Shown here piece after piece: positions 7,334-16,006 of a stretch of 64,000 nt of DNA; the first letter of the stretch is position 1; every line of letters starts with the position of its first letter. The stretch lies in contig NZ_FNDE01000015.1 in the NCBI RefSeq assembly GCF_900099925.1, forward strand, positions 1-64,000, in the 5' to 3' direction. The translations under genes and the position numbers were made by a program. This stretch comes from Aneurinibacillus thermoaerophilus. GTDB taxonomy: Bacteria > Bacillota > Bacilli > Aneurinibacillales > Aneurinibacillaceae. The notes beneath the pieces are model-generated. The model ran no database searches. It saw only the letters and a list, made by a program, of their open reading frames with translations, and was not told where the DNA came from.

Positions 7334-7774
7334 TTAAGGATTCTTCAATCCATCAATAAACGCCTGAAAACTATCGGCAATCTCATAAGTATTTTCATCT
7401 TCACTTGACTGCTCAAAATGGAATACATGGTCCCAATAATAAATTCCTTTATACTCTGGATCAGTTACTAAAACAATCTTTCCCGATCCAGGATCATCGC
7501 CTATTATTATGCTATTTGGAAACAAATCGTCCACATACTCGTCGTACCATTTAATAATGTCAAAAGGTCTTTCTACTCCCAATCCATACATGACATCAAG
7601 AGGTATATTTTCGTTTAACTCTTCTACAAAAAAAGTACTGTATCTTACAATTGCAGTACCCCCATTATATTCTCGTAAAAATTGTTTATAGTCTTCTGGT
7701 AACGAAAAGCCTATATATTGTTCAAAATTGCTTATCATCTCATCTGTGGCTTGTCCAAAACCCTTAATATTCAT
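7334..7774 (-). CDS. SMI1/KNR4 (SUKH) family immunity protein
   Basis: A 146-residue protein with the SUKH pattern: an N-terminal helix ending FEQYIGFSLPEDYKQFLREY, NGG after it, and a central IIIGDDPGSGKIVLVTD. It finishes with YYWDHVFHFEQSSE and a C-terminal helix (DSFQAFIDGL). SUKH proteins bind and block diverse toxin domains. This one starts 17 bases after the stop of the full-length HNH-type toxin, with AAAGGAG in the gap, so it is the likely cognate antidote. It is closed by the terminator at 7169-7210. Confidence 0.88.
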   Translation of the reverse strand: MNIKGFGQATDEMISNFEQYIGFSLPEDYKQFLREYNGGTAIVRYSTFFVEELNENIPLDVMYGLGVERPFDIIKWYDEYVDDLFPNSIIIGDDPGSGKIVLVTDPEYKGIYYWDHVFHFEQSSEDENTYEIADSFQAFIDGLKNP

Positions 7775-7790
7775 TTAACACAGCTCCTTT

Positions 7791-9206
7791 TCATTTTTTC
7801 TTTTTTCGAGAAAGTGACATTCCGCCTCTATGCCTAAATCTATCATGCAATTCTTTATCAACTTCTTGCATTGTTTGACCATCTTGATGATGATGCCAAG
7901 TACTTTTGTTTGATTTAGGCCCATTTGGAGCCAATTCATCAGCTTTCGCAAAATCCTTTGGATAGCTTTCAAACTTCCCTATATCAACTTCCTGTTTTAC
8001 CATTCCAGCCCCCTTGAAATCTGGATACCCACCAGGATATGATACAGAATTCCCTTCCCAATCATGATAAGTCCAAGTATTATCTTCATCAATTGTAATC
8101 TTTCCACCTTTTTTCTGCCACTTATCTGGATCAGGTGAATTTTTCGGTTTAGTGGCAAGTTGTTCTTTGGTAAACTGTTTAGCTTTTGCCGTCCCCTGAG
8201 TAGTTTTATTCCTGTTGCTTCCTCCAATTGATATTGAGCCTCTTTCATTATTTATAACATTTATCACATGGGGGGGTAATCTCATTGCTGCCTTTGCCAT
8301 TTGCTTAGTAACAACCGATAAACCTTTGTCGCCTACTAAGTTTACAACCTTATTCCCCCCAAATTTCCCAATCACATAAGCTCGCTGCTCAGGGCTCAAT
8401 TTCTGAAATTCATCATATTCTTTCTCTATGCCAAGGATAACTTTGTTCGTTGTTCCGAACGGGTCACTCACCATTTGTCCAGCAAATTTTTTTGCCTTGC
8501 TATACTCTCCCCTCAGGGATTGACCAATATTTTGTACCGTTTGCTCTGGATTATACCAAAGTTGTTTTGCTAACTCCACTGTATCTGTGAACGCTTCTTT
8601 TCCACCATCCCAAACTCCCTTTCCAAAACTTTTAGATAGTACAAGGGCCTTTCGCATGTCATTTTTTAATCGCTTAACCCTTTCATTCTGGCTGAGGTTA
8701 TTCTTTATCTTCCTTGCCTGGGTAACAACCTTTCCCCCTTCACGCTTTACGAATGCAGTCGCTTTTTGTTTCGCTGCTTCCAATGTCCCTTTTGTCTTCT
8801 TTGTAAATGCTTTCGTTGCCCTTGCCATCGAATTCAAAAATTTTTGTGTTTGTAATACTGCCTTCTTTGCGAATGCTTTTGCTGCTTTCCCTATCTTTTT
8901 CCCCGCTTTTACAATCTTCTTTACTGCTGTTTTGGCTACTTTTATTCCCTTCTTTATAGCCATTTTTGTTGCTTTCACAGCCGATGTTATAAACTTTTGT
9001 ACCTTTACCCCATTCTGTTTAATGGTCGTTGTGAGCTTGGATACCGTTCTCTTTATGGCTGTTCCTGTTTTTGATGCCGTTTTTTTTATCGCTGTTACTC
9101 CTCGTGACACTGTTCGCTGCACAGCGGCTGTCGCTCTTGACACCGACTGTGAAAACTTCCTTATTTGCAGTCCTGCCTTCTTTTTTAATGTCCCCCACCA
9201 GCTCAT
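7791..9206 (-). CDS. Polymorphic toxin: histone-like N-terminus, C-terminal HNH/Endo VII-type (WHH) nuclease
   Basis: A 471-residue effector. Residues 1-142 contain no Asp or Glu and are rich in Lys, Ala and Thr, like histone H1. A segment of the form KF..S..(R/K)AT recurs around residues 17, 71 and 122. A middle part (about 180-335) includes WYNPEQTVQNIGQSL and LSPEQRAYVIGKFGG. The GTAKA junction is at 338-342. The tip (343-471) ends TWHHHQDGQTMQEVDKELHD and FRHRGGMS, a histidine-rich HNH/Endo VII-superfamily signature of the WHH kind. Its ATG overlaps the VgrG stop as ATGA, so synthesis is coupled to the spike. There is no signal peptide. DNase activity is inferred from the motif. Confidence 0.8.
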   Translation of the reverse strand: MSWWGTLKKKAGLQIRKFSQSVSRATAAVQRTVSRGVTAIKKTASKTGTAIKRTVSKLTTTIKQNGVKVQKFITSAVKATKMAIKKGIKVAKTAVKKIVKAGKKIGKAAKAFAKKAVLQTQKFLNSMARATKAFTKKTKGTLEAAKQKATAFVKREGGKVVTQARKIKNNLSQNERVKRLKNDMRKALVLSKSFGKGVWDGGKEAFTDTVELAKQLWYNPEQTVQNIGQSLRGEYSKAKKFAGQMVSDPFGTTNKVILGIEKEYDEFQKLSPEQRAYVIGKFGGNKVVNLVGDKGLSVVTKQMAKAAMRLPPHVINVINNERGSISIGGSNRNKTTQGTAKAKQFTKEQLATKPKNSPDPDKWQKKGGKITIDEDNTWTYHDWEGNSVSYPGGYPDFKGAGMVKQEVDIGKFESYPKDFAKADELAPNGPKSNKSTWHHHQDGQTMQEVDKELHDRFRHRGGMSLSRKKKK

Positions 9207-10888
9207 GTCTTCCGCCCAGCTTTCTTAGCTTTGACTGCTTTTAGCGCCATTTTCGCTCGTGCGGCCACCTCACCAACAAAAGGGACACATGCCGCAACAG
9301 TGCGAGCGATGTCTTTCCCGCCTTCCTGAAGATTCCCGTCCGCATCTCCTGATCCCGGGATCAATCCTGCTACGTGCTGGGCGAGTTCCGTCCTGTCTCC
9401 CTCCCATTCTTTCTGTGGAGCTTCCTCTTCTTCTATCAAATCGTCCACAACAACTGGCCCTTTCACCGTACCTTCCATTTCCACTCGCAAACCCTGAATA
9501 TCGGTGATGCCATCCAGCATCATACTGCTTGCACCGCATACCATGTAGACAGCTTCCTGTGCCTGGACACTTAGCTCATTACCTGCATCGATTTTCAGGT
9601 CTTTTTCCGAGGTAAAGACGATCGGTTTTTCGCTGTGGATTTCGATGCCATCTTCTTCATGCAGCTTGAGGAAGATTCCCTCTTCCTTGGCGGTAAAAAT
9701 AAGTTCCTGTCCCCCCAGCATCATCTCTTTGCCATGCGGCGTTCCCCAGTATTTGATAGCGGGGTCTTCTACCTTGGGAGAACGGTCTTGTCCTCTGCGA
9801 ATGGAGCAAATGGCTACCGCTTCTTCTTCCCGGTTGCCCGGGATGTACAGCTTCACAGTATCTCCTAGCTCCGGCATGCAGTACCAGCCACTGTTGCTTT
9901 CAGCGGTGTAGGGTGTGGAATACGGAAACCAGCAGGCTTCGTTTTTGTCCTGGGTTTTATCGATATCGAGGTGAATTTTGACGGTGTCTTTGGCTACATC
10001 GAGGATTTTGCCTTCCAGGGATGCCCCTGTAATCTGATCGTTAAAAATCAGGTTTTGCCGGATGCCTTTTTCCGATGCTAATATGTATTCGTAGGTCATG
10101 GTGCCGTTTTTCATCACAGCCGTAGACTCAGCAACCACTCGCTCCTTCCCTTTGTAGGTTATTCTGTCTCCAAGATTGAAATAGGCTTCGCTTTCTATTC
10201 GATAGTACAAAAAATCGTTCCCGCTCAACCCTGCTGCATAATCGTTCTCTGTTGTTTTCATATAGATGGGAAGGGTTTTCTTCACGCTGTATTGATGCTC
10301 CCATAGCTCTCCCGGTCTTCCTTCCGGCATGCCGAACCAAAACTTTGGTGCATCTGCCGTCGCTTCTGGAAGAAGAACCGCACCAAAATGGGAGGCCATT
10401 CGTTTCAGAAACTGCCAGTCTGTCTCTTCATATTGTATGATGCATTTCCTAAGTTTGGAAGTCTCCGAAACAGTATCAATATAGTCAGAACCAGAATAAT
10501 TGGCGAGGATTGTCTCGATCAAGTCAGTGTATAGCATGTCTTTATTTTGAAAGGAGCGGCTTTTCCGCTTCACATCCATCCTGCACGTATGGGATCTGGC
10601 TTCCAGTTCTATGTAATAGATACCTCTAACAGCCTTGATCTCGATATGGGACACCTGTCCGCTAAAAAGTGGCCGTACGATGCGACCATTTTCCACCTGG
10701 TTAACTTTCACCGTATCCGTACTGTTTGCCATTTCAATATAGAAGTCTTGTTGTTCTTCCGGGATTATCCCTGTGACATAGAGTTTCGCATGGTCATTTA
10801 CTGTTTTCACAATTTTAATTTCATTTAGACGTTGCACCTCATAAGGAGATATAAGCTCAACATTTCCATACCCTGCCCTCATTTCCAC
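9203..10888 (-). CDS. VgrG-like spike protein (phage late control D / gp27-gp5 type) with C-terminal extension
   Basis: A 561-residue protein with the gp27/late-control-D fold in the first 250 residues (HAKLYVTGIIPEEQQDFYIE; DVKRKSRSFQNKDML; QYEETDWQFLKRMASHFGAV). A gp5-like OB domain follows (WFPYSTPYTAESNSGWYCMP, ELGDTVKLYIPG), then a repetitive beta-helix. Unlike its relative at 13114-14538 it has about 75 extra residues after the helix, including GLIPGSGDADGN and VAACVPFVGEVAARAKM, possibly a docking part for the toxin encoded next. GTG at 10888 (GGAGG 6 bases upstream) or ATG at 10882 may start it. It would form the membrane-piercing tip of an injection device. Confidence 0.8.
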   Translation of the reverse strand: MEMRAGYGNVELISPYEVQRLNEIKIVKTVNDHAKLYVTGIIPEEQQDFYIEMANSTDTVKVNQVENGRIVRPLFSGQVSHIEIKAVRGIYYIELEARSHTCRMDVKRKSRSFQNKDMLYTDLIETILANYSGSDYIDTVSETSKLRKCIIQYEETDWQFLKRMASHFGAVLLPEATADAPKFWFGMPEGRPGELWEHQYSVKKTLPIYMKTTENDYAAGLSGNDFLYYRIESEAYFNLGDRITYKGKERVVAESTAVMKNGTMTYEYILASEKGIRQNLIFNDQITGASLEGKILDVAKDTVKIHLDIDKTQDKNEACWFPYSTPYTAESNSGWYCMPELGDTVKLYIPGNREEEAVAICSIRRGQDRSPKVEDPAIKYWGTPHGKEMMLGGQELIFTAKEEGIFLKLHEEDGIEIHSEKPIVFTSEKDLKIDAGNELSVQAQEAVYMVCGASSMMLDGITDIQGLRVEMEGTVKGPVVVDDLIEEEEAPQKEWEGDRTELAQHVAGLIPGSGDADGNLQEGGKDIARTVAACVPFVGEVAARAKMALKAVKAKKAGRKT

Positions 10889-10974
10889 CTCACCCCTCCT
10901 TTACTTTTCCTGTGAAGTCCATAATAAAGTGACATGTTCCTTCTTCAGTCCCCGCTACATCTACCTTCCATTTC

Positions 10975-11382
10975 TTACTCCTGTCCATCATCTACAATAC
11001 TGATGATCCCAGCATACATACACTGGTTCGTGCATTTGTTGAGAAGTGCGGGATATTTCCCGATCAGGACATTCTGTTTCCCGTTTATCCATGGCATCGT
11101 CACAACTGGCGTGCAAAGTATTCTTGTAAGCACACCTTTATTGGCCGCTGTGGCCGCCGCTACTGCCGGGTTGGCCATACTGCTGCACAAGCCGAAAGGC
11201 ATGATGTTAATGTTTGGCTTATAATCCATAATGTTCAACTGTGCCTTGCCCCTGCTGTATACGCCATGACTGAAAGGAGCTTGCAGTTTGCTCTTCGTAC
11301 TTCCATAACTGCAGGATAACACCGCCCCTGCCACTACATAGCTTTGCCCTTCCCCGTTACTATCAAAAATTTTGACGTCCAT
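10975..11382 (-). CDS. PAAR-like tip protein (DUF4280)
   Basis: A 135-residue protein with the DUF4280 layout: VVAGAVLSCSYGSTKSKLQ, then INIMPFGLCSSMANPAVAAA, RILCTPVVTMPW and a C-terminal CTNQCMYAGIISIVDDG. DUF4280 proteins are PAAR-like cones that sharpen VgrG spikes; the paired cysteines fit metal binding at the tip. It is encoded just before the VgrG-like gene, separated by 86 bases. GGGGAT precedes the ATG. Together with the spike it indicates a puncturing device rather than a bare phage tail. Confidence 0.85.
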   Translation of the reverse strand: MDVKIFDSNGEGQSYVVAGAVLSCSYGSTKSKLQAPFSHGVYSRGKAQLNIMDYKPNINIMPFGLCSSMANPAVAAATAANKGVLTRILCTPVVTMPWINGKQNVLIGKYPALLNKCTNQCMYAGIISIVDDGQE

Positions 11383-11385
11383 AGG

Positions 11386-11928
11386 TTATCCCCTCTCTTC
11401 AACGATTTCCTTTTCTACTTTTTTGAGCCGAATCCCCGTAAAATCTCTCCGCAATAAGCTTTCTGCCACATCCAGACTAATAAGAATGTACTCTTCCATA
11501 ATCCCTTTTATTTTGAAAATTTTATAAGGCGCTGCTTTGCTTTCATCAATCACTAGCCTTTTTAACGTACCGTCTTTATGAAATTCAGTTTGCTCGGACA
11601 GACAATCTATACGAGGCGGCACAATCAGCCAGTATAGCTCCTGTCTCAACCGTTTCATGTCCTTTAGCATAACAGATTTAAAATACAGCTTCGGCACATA
11701 CTTTTCTATGATTTGCTTGCCTCTATCAGATAGCAACGGAATAGGCTTTTCAATAAAGTCTACATATTCTGTTGTATCTTGTTCCCTAATTTGAAACTGA
11801 AGATTCAACTTGTCCATGTCACGGACTTTCTTTTTTGTCAACATCTCTTTTGTAATCACCTGGGATATACCCATCGGCTGGACAGCATCCTGTATCCTTT
11901 CATCCTGCGAAATGATAAAATAGTTCAT
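11386..11928 (-). CDS. Imm11/DUF1629-like protein
   Basis: A 180-residue protein with the DUF1629 (Imm11) appearance: FIEKPIPLLSDRG..., then LYFKSVMLKDMKRLRQELYW and LIVPPRIDCLSE, and a C-terminal segment YILISLDVAESLLRRDFTGI. Members are common in toxin loci and beside PAAR/VgrG genes, as immunity proteins or effector adaptors. Its stop is 3 bases from the PAAR-like ATG, so the two are co-translated. No matching toxin is adjacent, so an adaptor or tip-loading role is as likely as immunity. Confidence 0.55.
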   Translation of the reverse strand: MNYFIISQDERIQDAVQPMGISQVITKEMLTKKKVRDMDKLNLQFQIREQDTTEYVDFIEKPIPLLSDRGKQIIEKYVPKLYFKSVMLKDMKRLRQELYWLIVPPRIDCLSEQTEFHKDGTLKRLVIDESKAAPYKIFKIKGIMEEYILISLDVAESLLRRDFTGIRLKKVEKEIVEERG

Positions 11929-11950
11929 CCTTTGTCCCCTTCCCTGGAAG

Positions 11951-13084
11951 TTAGAATTTCAAAATAATGCTTTCCCTTTGACTGTTATCGAGTCTTACTT
12001 TTTCAATATCTTCCACAGAGAATACCGCATTTTCAAGATTAGCCCCTTTGAAGTTAGTAGCGGTAAGGTTGGCTCCTACAAACACAGCGCCTTTGAGATT
12101 TGCATTTTCAAAGTCAGCTCCCTCAAGGTCTGCTCCTTCAAAGTTCACCGCAGTAAGTCCTGGCATTTCCCAATAGGTTGAATCAATTAAACCACTTAAC
12201 CCTTCAACATCACGAAATATGGCACCTTTTAGATTACTTTGGCTAAAGTCGGCTTCACTAATTAGGCTGTGGCTAAAATCCGTTCCTTGCAAATTACAAT
12301 GAGTAAATTTTGTACCAAGCAATATACACCCACGCAAATTACTTTTTGATACGTTACTGTGCTTTACATCTGCATATCGTAAGTCAATGCCTTCATAATC
12401 CCCGTGGGACAAATCAAGGTTGGAGAATACTTCATACGCGTACTCATACTCTAGCTTTTCTTCTAGCCATTCTTTCATCTCTATGGAATCTTTTACTCTT
12501 GTATCCTCTTTATAGACAATTTCGCTAATATCCAGGTATTCTCCGACCCGCACTTCCAATTCCTCTTCTCTCTCGATATCCGAATATTCGGGCAATGCGG
12601 TTGCCTGTGACATCGCATACTTGGCAAGACTGACAACATACAGATTGTATTTTTTAGCCTCTCTCAGCTTTATCTTCTCAATATCCGGTTTTGTGATGGC
12701 TCCCATGTATGTTTTACTTCTTTTTTCCAGTTCACTTTCTAATCGATCTAGAAATTGAAACGCCCAGCTAGCATCATATTCGATCTGGCATTCCTTTCGA
12801 TCAAAAAACCAGGTATTATCAAAAGCCTCTAGTAAATAAATATGTCTTCCTTCCAAAATTTCCGTACGCAACATGGAATACGTAATATATCCGATGTTAT
12901 TCTTTTCTCCTTGTGCTTGCATTTCTTTTATTTTTAGGCATAGTTGCTTAAAAGATTGGATAAACCCCTGAGCGAGTGCATCTTTATGCATTTGAAAGTA
13001 TTCTTCCAAAGCGAACAGGCTTTCAAGACTTTTGCTTTCTACATCGTTTTCTATGAACTGCTGCACTACTTCCTCTTTAACCAT
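11951..13084 (-). CDS. Pentapeptide-repeat protein with N-terminal helical domain
   Basis: A 377-residue protein. The first about 210 residues are helical and charged with no recognised domain. The rest, about 215 to 365, is a run of A(D/N)LxG-type pentapeptides (NLRGC, DFSHS, NLKGA, DLEGA, NLKGA, NLENA), which fold into a right-handed quadrilateral helix. Such proteins often appear in T6SS-like loci as effectors, adaptors or DNA mimics. A good GGAGG precedes the ATG at 13084. It is not needed for any known injection machine, so its role here is open. Confidence 0.8.
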   Translation of the reverse strand: MVKEEVVQQFIENDVESKSLESLFALEEYFQMHKDALAQGFIQSFKQLCLKIKEMQAQGEKNNIGYITYSMLRTEILEGRHIYLLEAFDNTWFFDRKECQIEYDASWAFQFLDRLESELEKRSKTYMGAITKPDIEKIKLREAKKYNLYVVSLAKYAMSQATALPEYSDIEREEELEVRVGEYLDISEIVYKEDTRVKDSIEMKEWLEEKLEYEYAYEVFSNLDLSHGDYEGIDLRYADVKHSNVSKSNLRGCILLGTKFTHCNLQGTDFSHSLISEADFSQSNLKGAIFRDVEGLSGLIDSTYWEMPGLTAVNFEGADLEGADFENANLKGAVFVGANLTATNFKGANLENAVFSVEDIEKVRLDNSQRESIILKF

Positions 13085-13113
13085 TCTCTTTCTCCCTCCT
13101 CATTCTATAGCGC

Positions 13114-14538
13114 TTAGTTTGTTTTTACTTCCTTACCTGTGATGCTTGTGTTGCCATCCATCTTGATGTTGCTTTCCTTACAAGTTATATTGATCTCTTC
13201 TTTAGCAGACATGACAATTTTCTTTCCCGCGCTCATCGAGATATCTTCCTGCGAGACAATTTTGATATTTTTTTTGCTGAAGATTTGAATTCCGTCTTTT
13301 TCACTTAATTTGATGAAGATTTCTCCATCTTTTCCGGTAATGACAATCTCTTCCGGGCTAAGCATTATTTCTTTACCGGCCGCCGTTCTGAAATATTTAA
13401 TGCCAGGATTTTCAAGCTTATTCTTTTCTCTGATCTCCGAATCTTTCCGTACCGAACTGATCGCAATCCCTTCTTCTTCTTTCTTGCTTGGAAAATAAAT
13501 GCGGACATAGTCATTTATTTCCGGCATACAATACCAGCCGGTGTTTCCTTCTGCTGTATATACCGATGAATAAGGGAACCAGTATGCTTCGGCTACGCTT
13601 TGTTCCGGATCAATGTCAAGATGAACCTTGACATTGTCTTTTTCTACGTCGATTACCTTTCCCTGAAGAGACAGTCCTGTAATTCCTGAATGATAGAAGG
13701 TGTTCTGACTCATCCCTTTTTTTGAACATAAGATGTACTGATGCTTTAACAGGCCGTTTTTCATCTGTGTATATGCTTCGCAAACGAATAGACTTTTTCC
13801 TTTGAAATCTACCCTGCTGCCAATGTCAAGCACTTGATCTGTCTCTGCTTCATAGTAGATGAAGTCGTTTTCATCAACACTCTGGATGTAGTTCTCTGAA
13901 GCATTCCGGAAATCTGATATTTTTTTTCTTACACTGTAGTGAAAGTCCTCCAGCTTTCCTTTTGAGCCGCCTTCTGGCACCCCGAAGTAAAACTTGGGCC
14001 TGTCGAAAGTAGATGCCGGTACCAGCCCCGTGTTAAAACGGGAGGCCATTCTTTTTAAAAACTGCCAATCTGTCTCCTGATACTGCATGGTGAACTTTTC
14101 GATACGAGCGGCTTTTGAAGCTACATCCATAACATCCACACCTGGATAGTCAGAAGCTACTTTTTGTAGCAAAGCGGAATAAGGCATGTCCTTGTTTTGA
14201 AAAGAGCGGCTTTTCCGTTTAACATCTAAACGATACGTATGGGATACAGCTTCCACCTCTATATAGTAAATATCTCTAACTGCTTTCACTTCAATACTTA
14301 ATACCATTCCAGTAAAGAGAGGGGTACTGTTGGACTGTTCATCTATCTGATTGATCTGGATCTGTGTGTGAGTATCAGTCATCTCGACATAACTATCCTT
14401 TAGCTCCTCCGGTACAATTCCCGTAAAGTACAATCTAGCATGATCATTGATTTTCTTCGTGATTTTTAACTCCAGCAGGTTGACGAGCTTATATGGAGAT
14501 ACCTGCAAATTGTTATATGTAATAACAGATAGACTCAT
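13114..14538 (-). CDS. VgrG-like spike protein, shorter paralog
   Basis: A 474-residue paralog of the 9203-10888 spike, with the same landmarks: HARLYFTGIVPEELKDSYVE, DVKRKSRSFQNKDMP, QYQETDWQFLKRMASRFN, WYCMPEINDYVRIYFPS. A beta-helix follows (IQIFSKKNIKIVSQEDISMS, then AGKKIVMSAKEEIN), ending at VKTN. It lacks the hydrophobic C-terminal extension of the other copy and has no toxin gene fused or overlapping. It may be the core spike of the machine, while the longer copy carries the toxin cassette. GGGG lies upstream of the ATG. Confidence 0.8.
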   Translation of the reverse strand: MSLSVITYNNLQVSPYKLVNLLELKITKKINDHARLYFTGIVPEELKDSYVEMTDTHTQIQINQIDEQSNSTPLFTGMVLSIEVKAVRDIYYIEVEAVSHTYRLDVKRKSRSFQNKDMPYSALLQKVASDYPGVDVMDVASKAARIEKFTMQYQETDWQFLKRMASRFNTGLVPASTFDRPKFYFGVPEGGSKGKLEDFHYSVRKKISDFRNASENYIQSVDENDFIYYEAETDQVLDIGSRVDFKGKSLFVCEAYTQMKNGLLKHQYILCSKKGMSQNTFYHSGITGLSLQGKVIDVEKDNVKVHLDIDPEQSVAEAYWFPYSSVYTAEGNTGWYCMPEINDYVRIYFPSKKEEEGIAISSVRKDSEIREKNKLENPGIKYFRTAAGKEIMLSPEEIVITGKDGEIFIKLSEKDGIQIFSKKNIKIVSQEDISMSAGKKIVMSAKEEINITCKESNIKMDGNTSITGKEVKTN

Positions 14539-14556
14539 ATATCAGTTTCCCCTTTC

Positions 14557-15183
14557 TCATCGGACTATTTTCACCGAGTCCATAATTCCCATTGCTACAG
14601 GTTTCCAATCCTTCATCTCTTCTTCCGTGCAATTGAATGTACACAGGAGGGCTCTTCCCTCCAGCTCAGCAAAAAATAGTAAGTTATAAATGTTTACGTC
14701 CAATGCCGGAGCTAGAAAATCACAGAACCCAATGTTTCTTCCGTTCACATTTCTTACACCTTCTTCAAACCATCGGGCCAGTGGCTGCGTCTTTTTGATG
14801 ACTTGCACCATGCTTTTTTTGAACGCCTCCATATTTGTATCATGTAGCGGGCTTTGTGTATGGTTGAAGGCAATGTTAATGGAGGCACTTTCATTTGTGT
14901 AGATCAGATTCGGCCTTCTTTCAGAAGGGTATTTCAAAGACGCAATTTCAGGAGGCATGACGATAAACGTCTCAGGCAAACGTAGCTTGACCTTATCCTT
15001 CAGTACACTTTTTTCCTCAAATGGGATGATTTCATCGTTTATTTCAATAAAGTCTGTTTGCACATCCTGCCGTACAGTTCCTTCATAACCATTATTTTCC
15101 TTGAAAATTCGAGCGAGTTCCTCCTGCTTTTCATTCATCAATTCAATAATTTTTTCATCCATATATTCCATCAGACTCACCAT
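14557..15183 (-). CDS. DcrB/DUF1795-like protein, possible EagR-type chaperone
   Basis: A 208-residue protein whose C-terminal 140 residues look like the DUF1795/DcrB fold: LRLPETFIVMPPEIASLKYP, then LIYTNESASINIAFNHTQS and a closing WKPVAMGIMDSVKI. In Proteobacterial T6SS, DUF1795 (Eag) proteins are chaperones that hold the N-terminal segment of Rhs-type effectors on VgrG. It directly precedes a VgrG-like gene, which fits. No signal peptide is seen, arguing against a DcrB-type lipoprotein. Several starts between 15183 and 15171 are possible. Confidence 0.55.
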   Translation of the reverse strand: MVSLMEYMDEKIIELMNEKQEELARIFKENNGYEGTVRQDVQTDFIEINDEIIPFEEKSVLKDKVKLRLPETFIVMPPEIASLKYPSERRPNLIYTNESASINIAFNHTQSPLHDTNMEAFKKSMVQVIKKTQPLARWFEEGVRNVNGRNIGFCDFLAPALDVNIYNLLFFAELEGRALLCTFNCTEEEMKDWKPVAMGIMDSVKIVR

Positions 15184-15195
15184 TCCTTGCTATAC

Positions 15196-15978
15196 TTAAT
15201 CCACAATCACTCTCTGAGGTCCGCCAGGTCTAAGCCCTGGCTTCGCTTTGCTCCCACCTTTGACCTCTTCCAAAATGCTTCCCAAATATTTATGTATCTG
15301 TCCATTCGAGTATTCCTTGTATCCTTTTCCCAACCTGTTTGCTATATAGTGAAGAATGAGTTCCCTGTCCACAATGCCCTGGTTCATGCACTGCATAGAA
15401 AATGCGATGTCATAAGGGTTTGGGTTTACACTGCCACTTTTTAATATTTCGGTTGCAAAGTACCTTAGGATAGCGGGGTTAAGGGTACTTTTTCTAAAAC
15501 CGGAATATTTCACATGGATGATATTCACAGTATTGTATTCTGTAGCAAAGTCGGCAAAACTCTGGTATTCTGATCGTAATCTGGCTCCTGGCTTTAATTT
15601 AAACCGTCCCAGTTCCAGTTCATCCTGTTTTATCCGCACATCTTCATCCAGAAATATTTCTGTACCATAAGAAATGAAATCTGCGTGTACATCTTCTTTT
15701 TTAAACTGTATTTTAATTAAGATCTCTTCCCCTGTAGCACGGTAAGGGATTTGGCAATCATTTTCAAGCATATACATTCTGCCTCCGTGCTTCACGATTC
15801 CGCTTGTGATGGTAAGGCAGTCTTCCTCAATGAGGATCTCAGCCCCTACAACAACCCCATCCGAATAATCTTTAAACCGAATGTCGATGAAGTTCCTGGG
15901 ATAATCCCTTAGACTCTCCAACATCTCTTTCTTCAAGATTCTTCCTTTCTTGAAGTTTGGATAAAGATCTAAAAACAA
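15196..15978 (-). CDS. Unknown structural-type protein of the injection locus
   Basis: A 260-residue protein with a TTG start preceded by GGGGAGG. I do not recognise it firmly. Residues about 35-100 (GVVVGAEILIEEDCLTITSG, IVKHGGRMYMLEND) resemble the first beta domain of phage tail-fibre or baseplate proteins (a 'built-in start value' motif). The C-terminus is helical and ends in a Gly/Pro/Lys-rich tail. It lies between the Hsp70-like gene and the DcrB-like gene with gaps of 28 and 12 bases. A baseplate or fibre-adaptor role is inference. Confidence 0.45.
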   Translation of the reverse strand: MFLDLYPNFKKGRILKKEMLESLRDYPRNFIDIRFKDYSDGVVVGAEILIEEDCLTITSGIVKHGGRMYMLENDCQIPYRATGEEILIKIQFKKEDVHADFISYGTEIFLDEDVRIKQDELELGRFKLKPGARLRSEYQSFADFATEYNTVNIIHVKYSGFRKSTLNPAILRYFATEILKSGSVNPNPYDIAFSMQCMNQGIVDRELILHYIANRLGKGYKEYSNGQIHKYLGSILEEVKGGSKAKPGLRPGGPQRVIVD

Positions 15979-16006
15979 TGACGCCTCCCCTTTCCTCTAT
16001 ATTTCA

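Noticed and set aside
8587-9228. Plus-strand 213-residue hydrophobic frame opposite the toxin start
   Set aside because: It is the mirror of the Lys/Ala-rich toxin N-terminus (Lys codons read as Phe/Leu on the other strand); no ribosome site.
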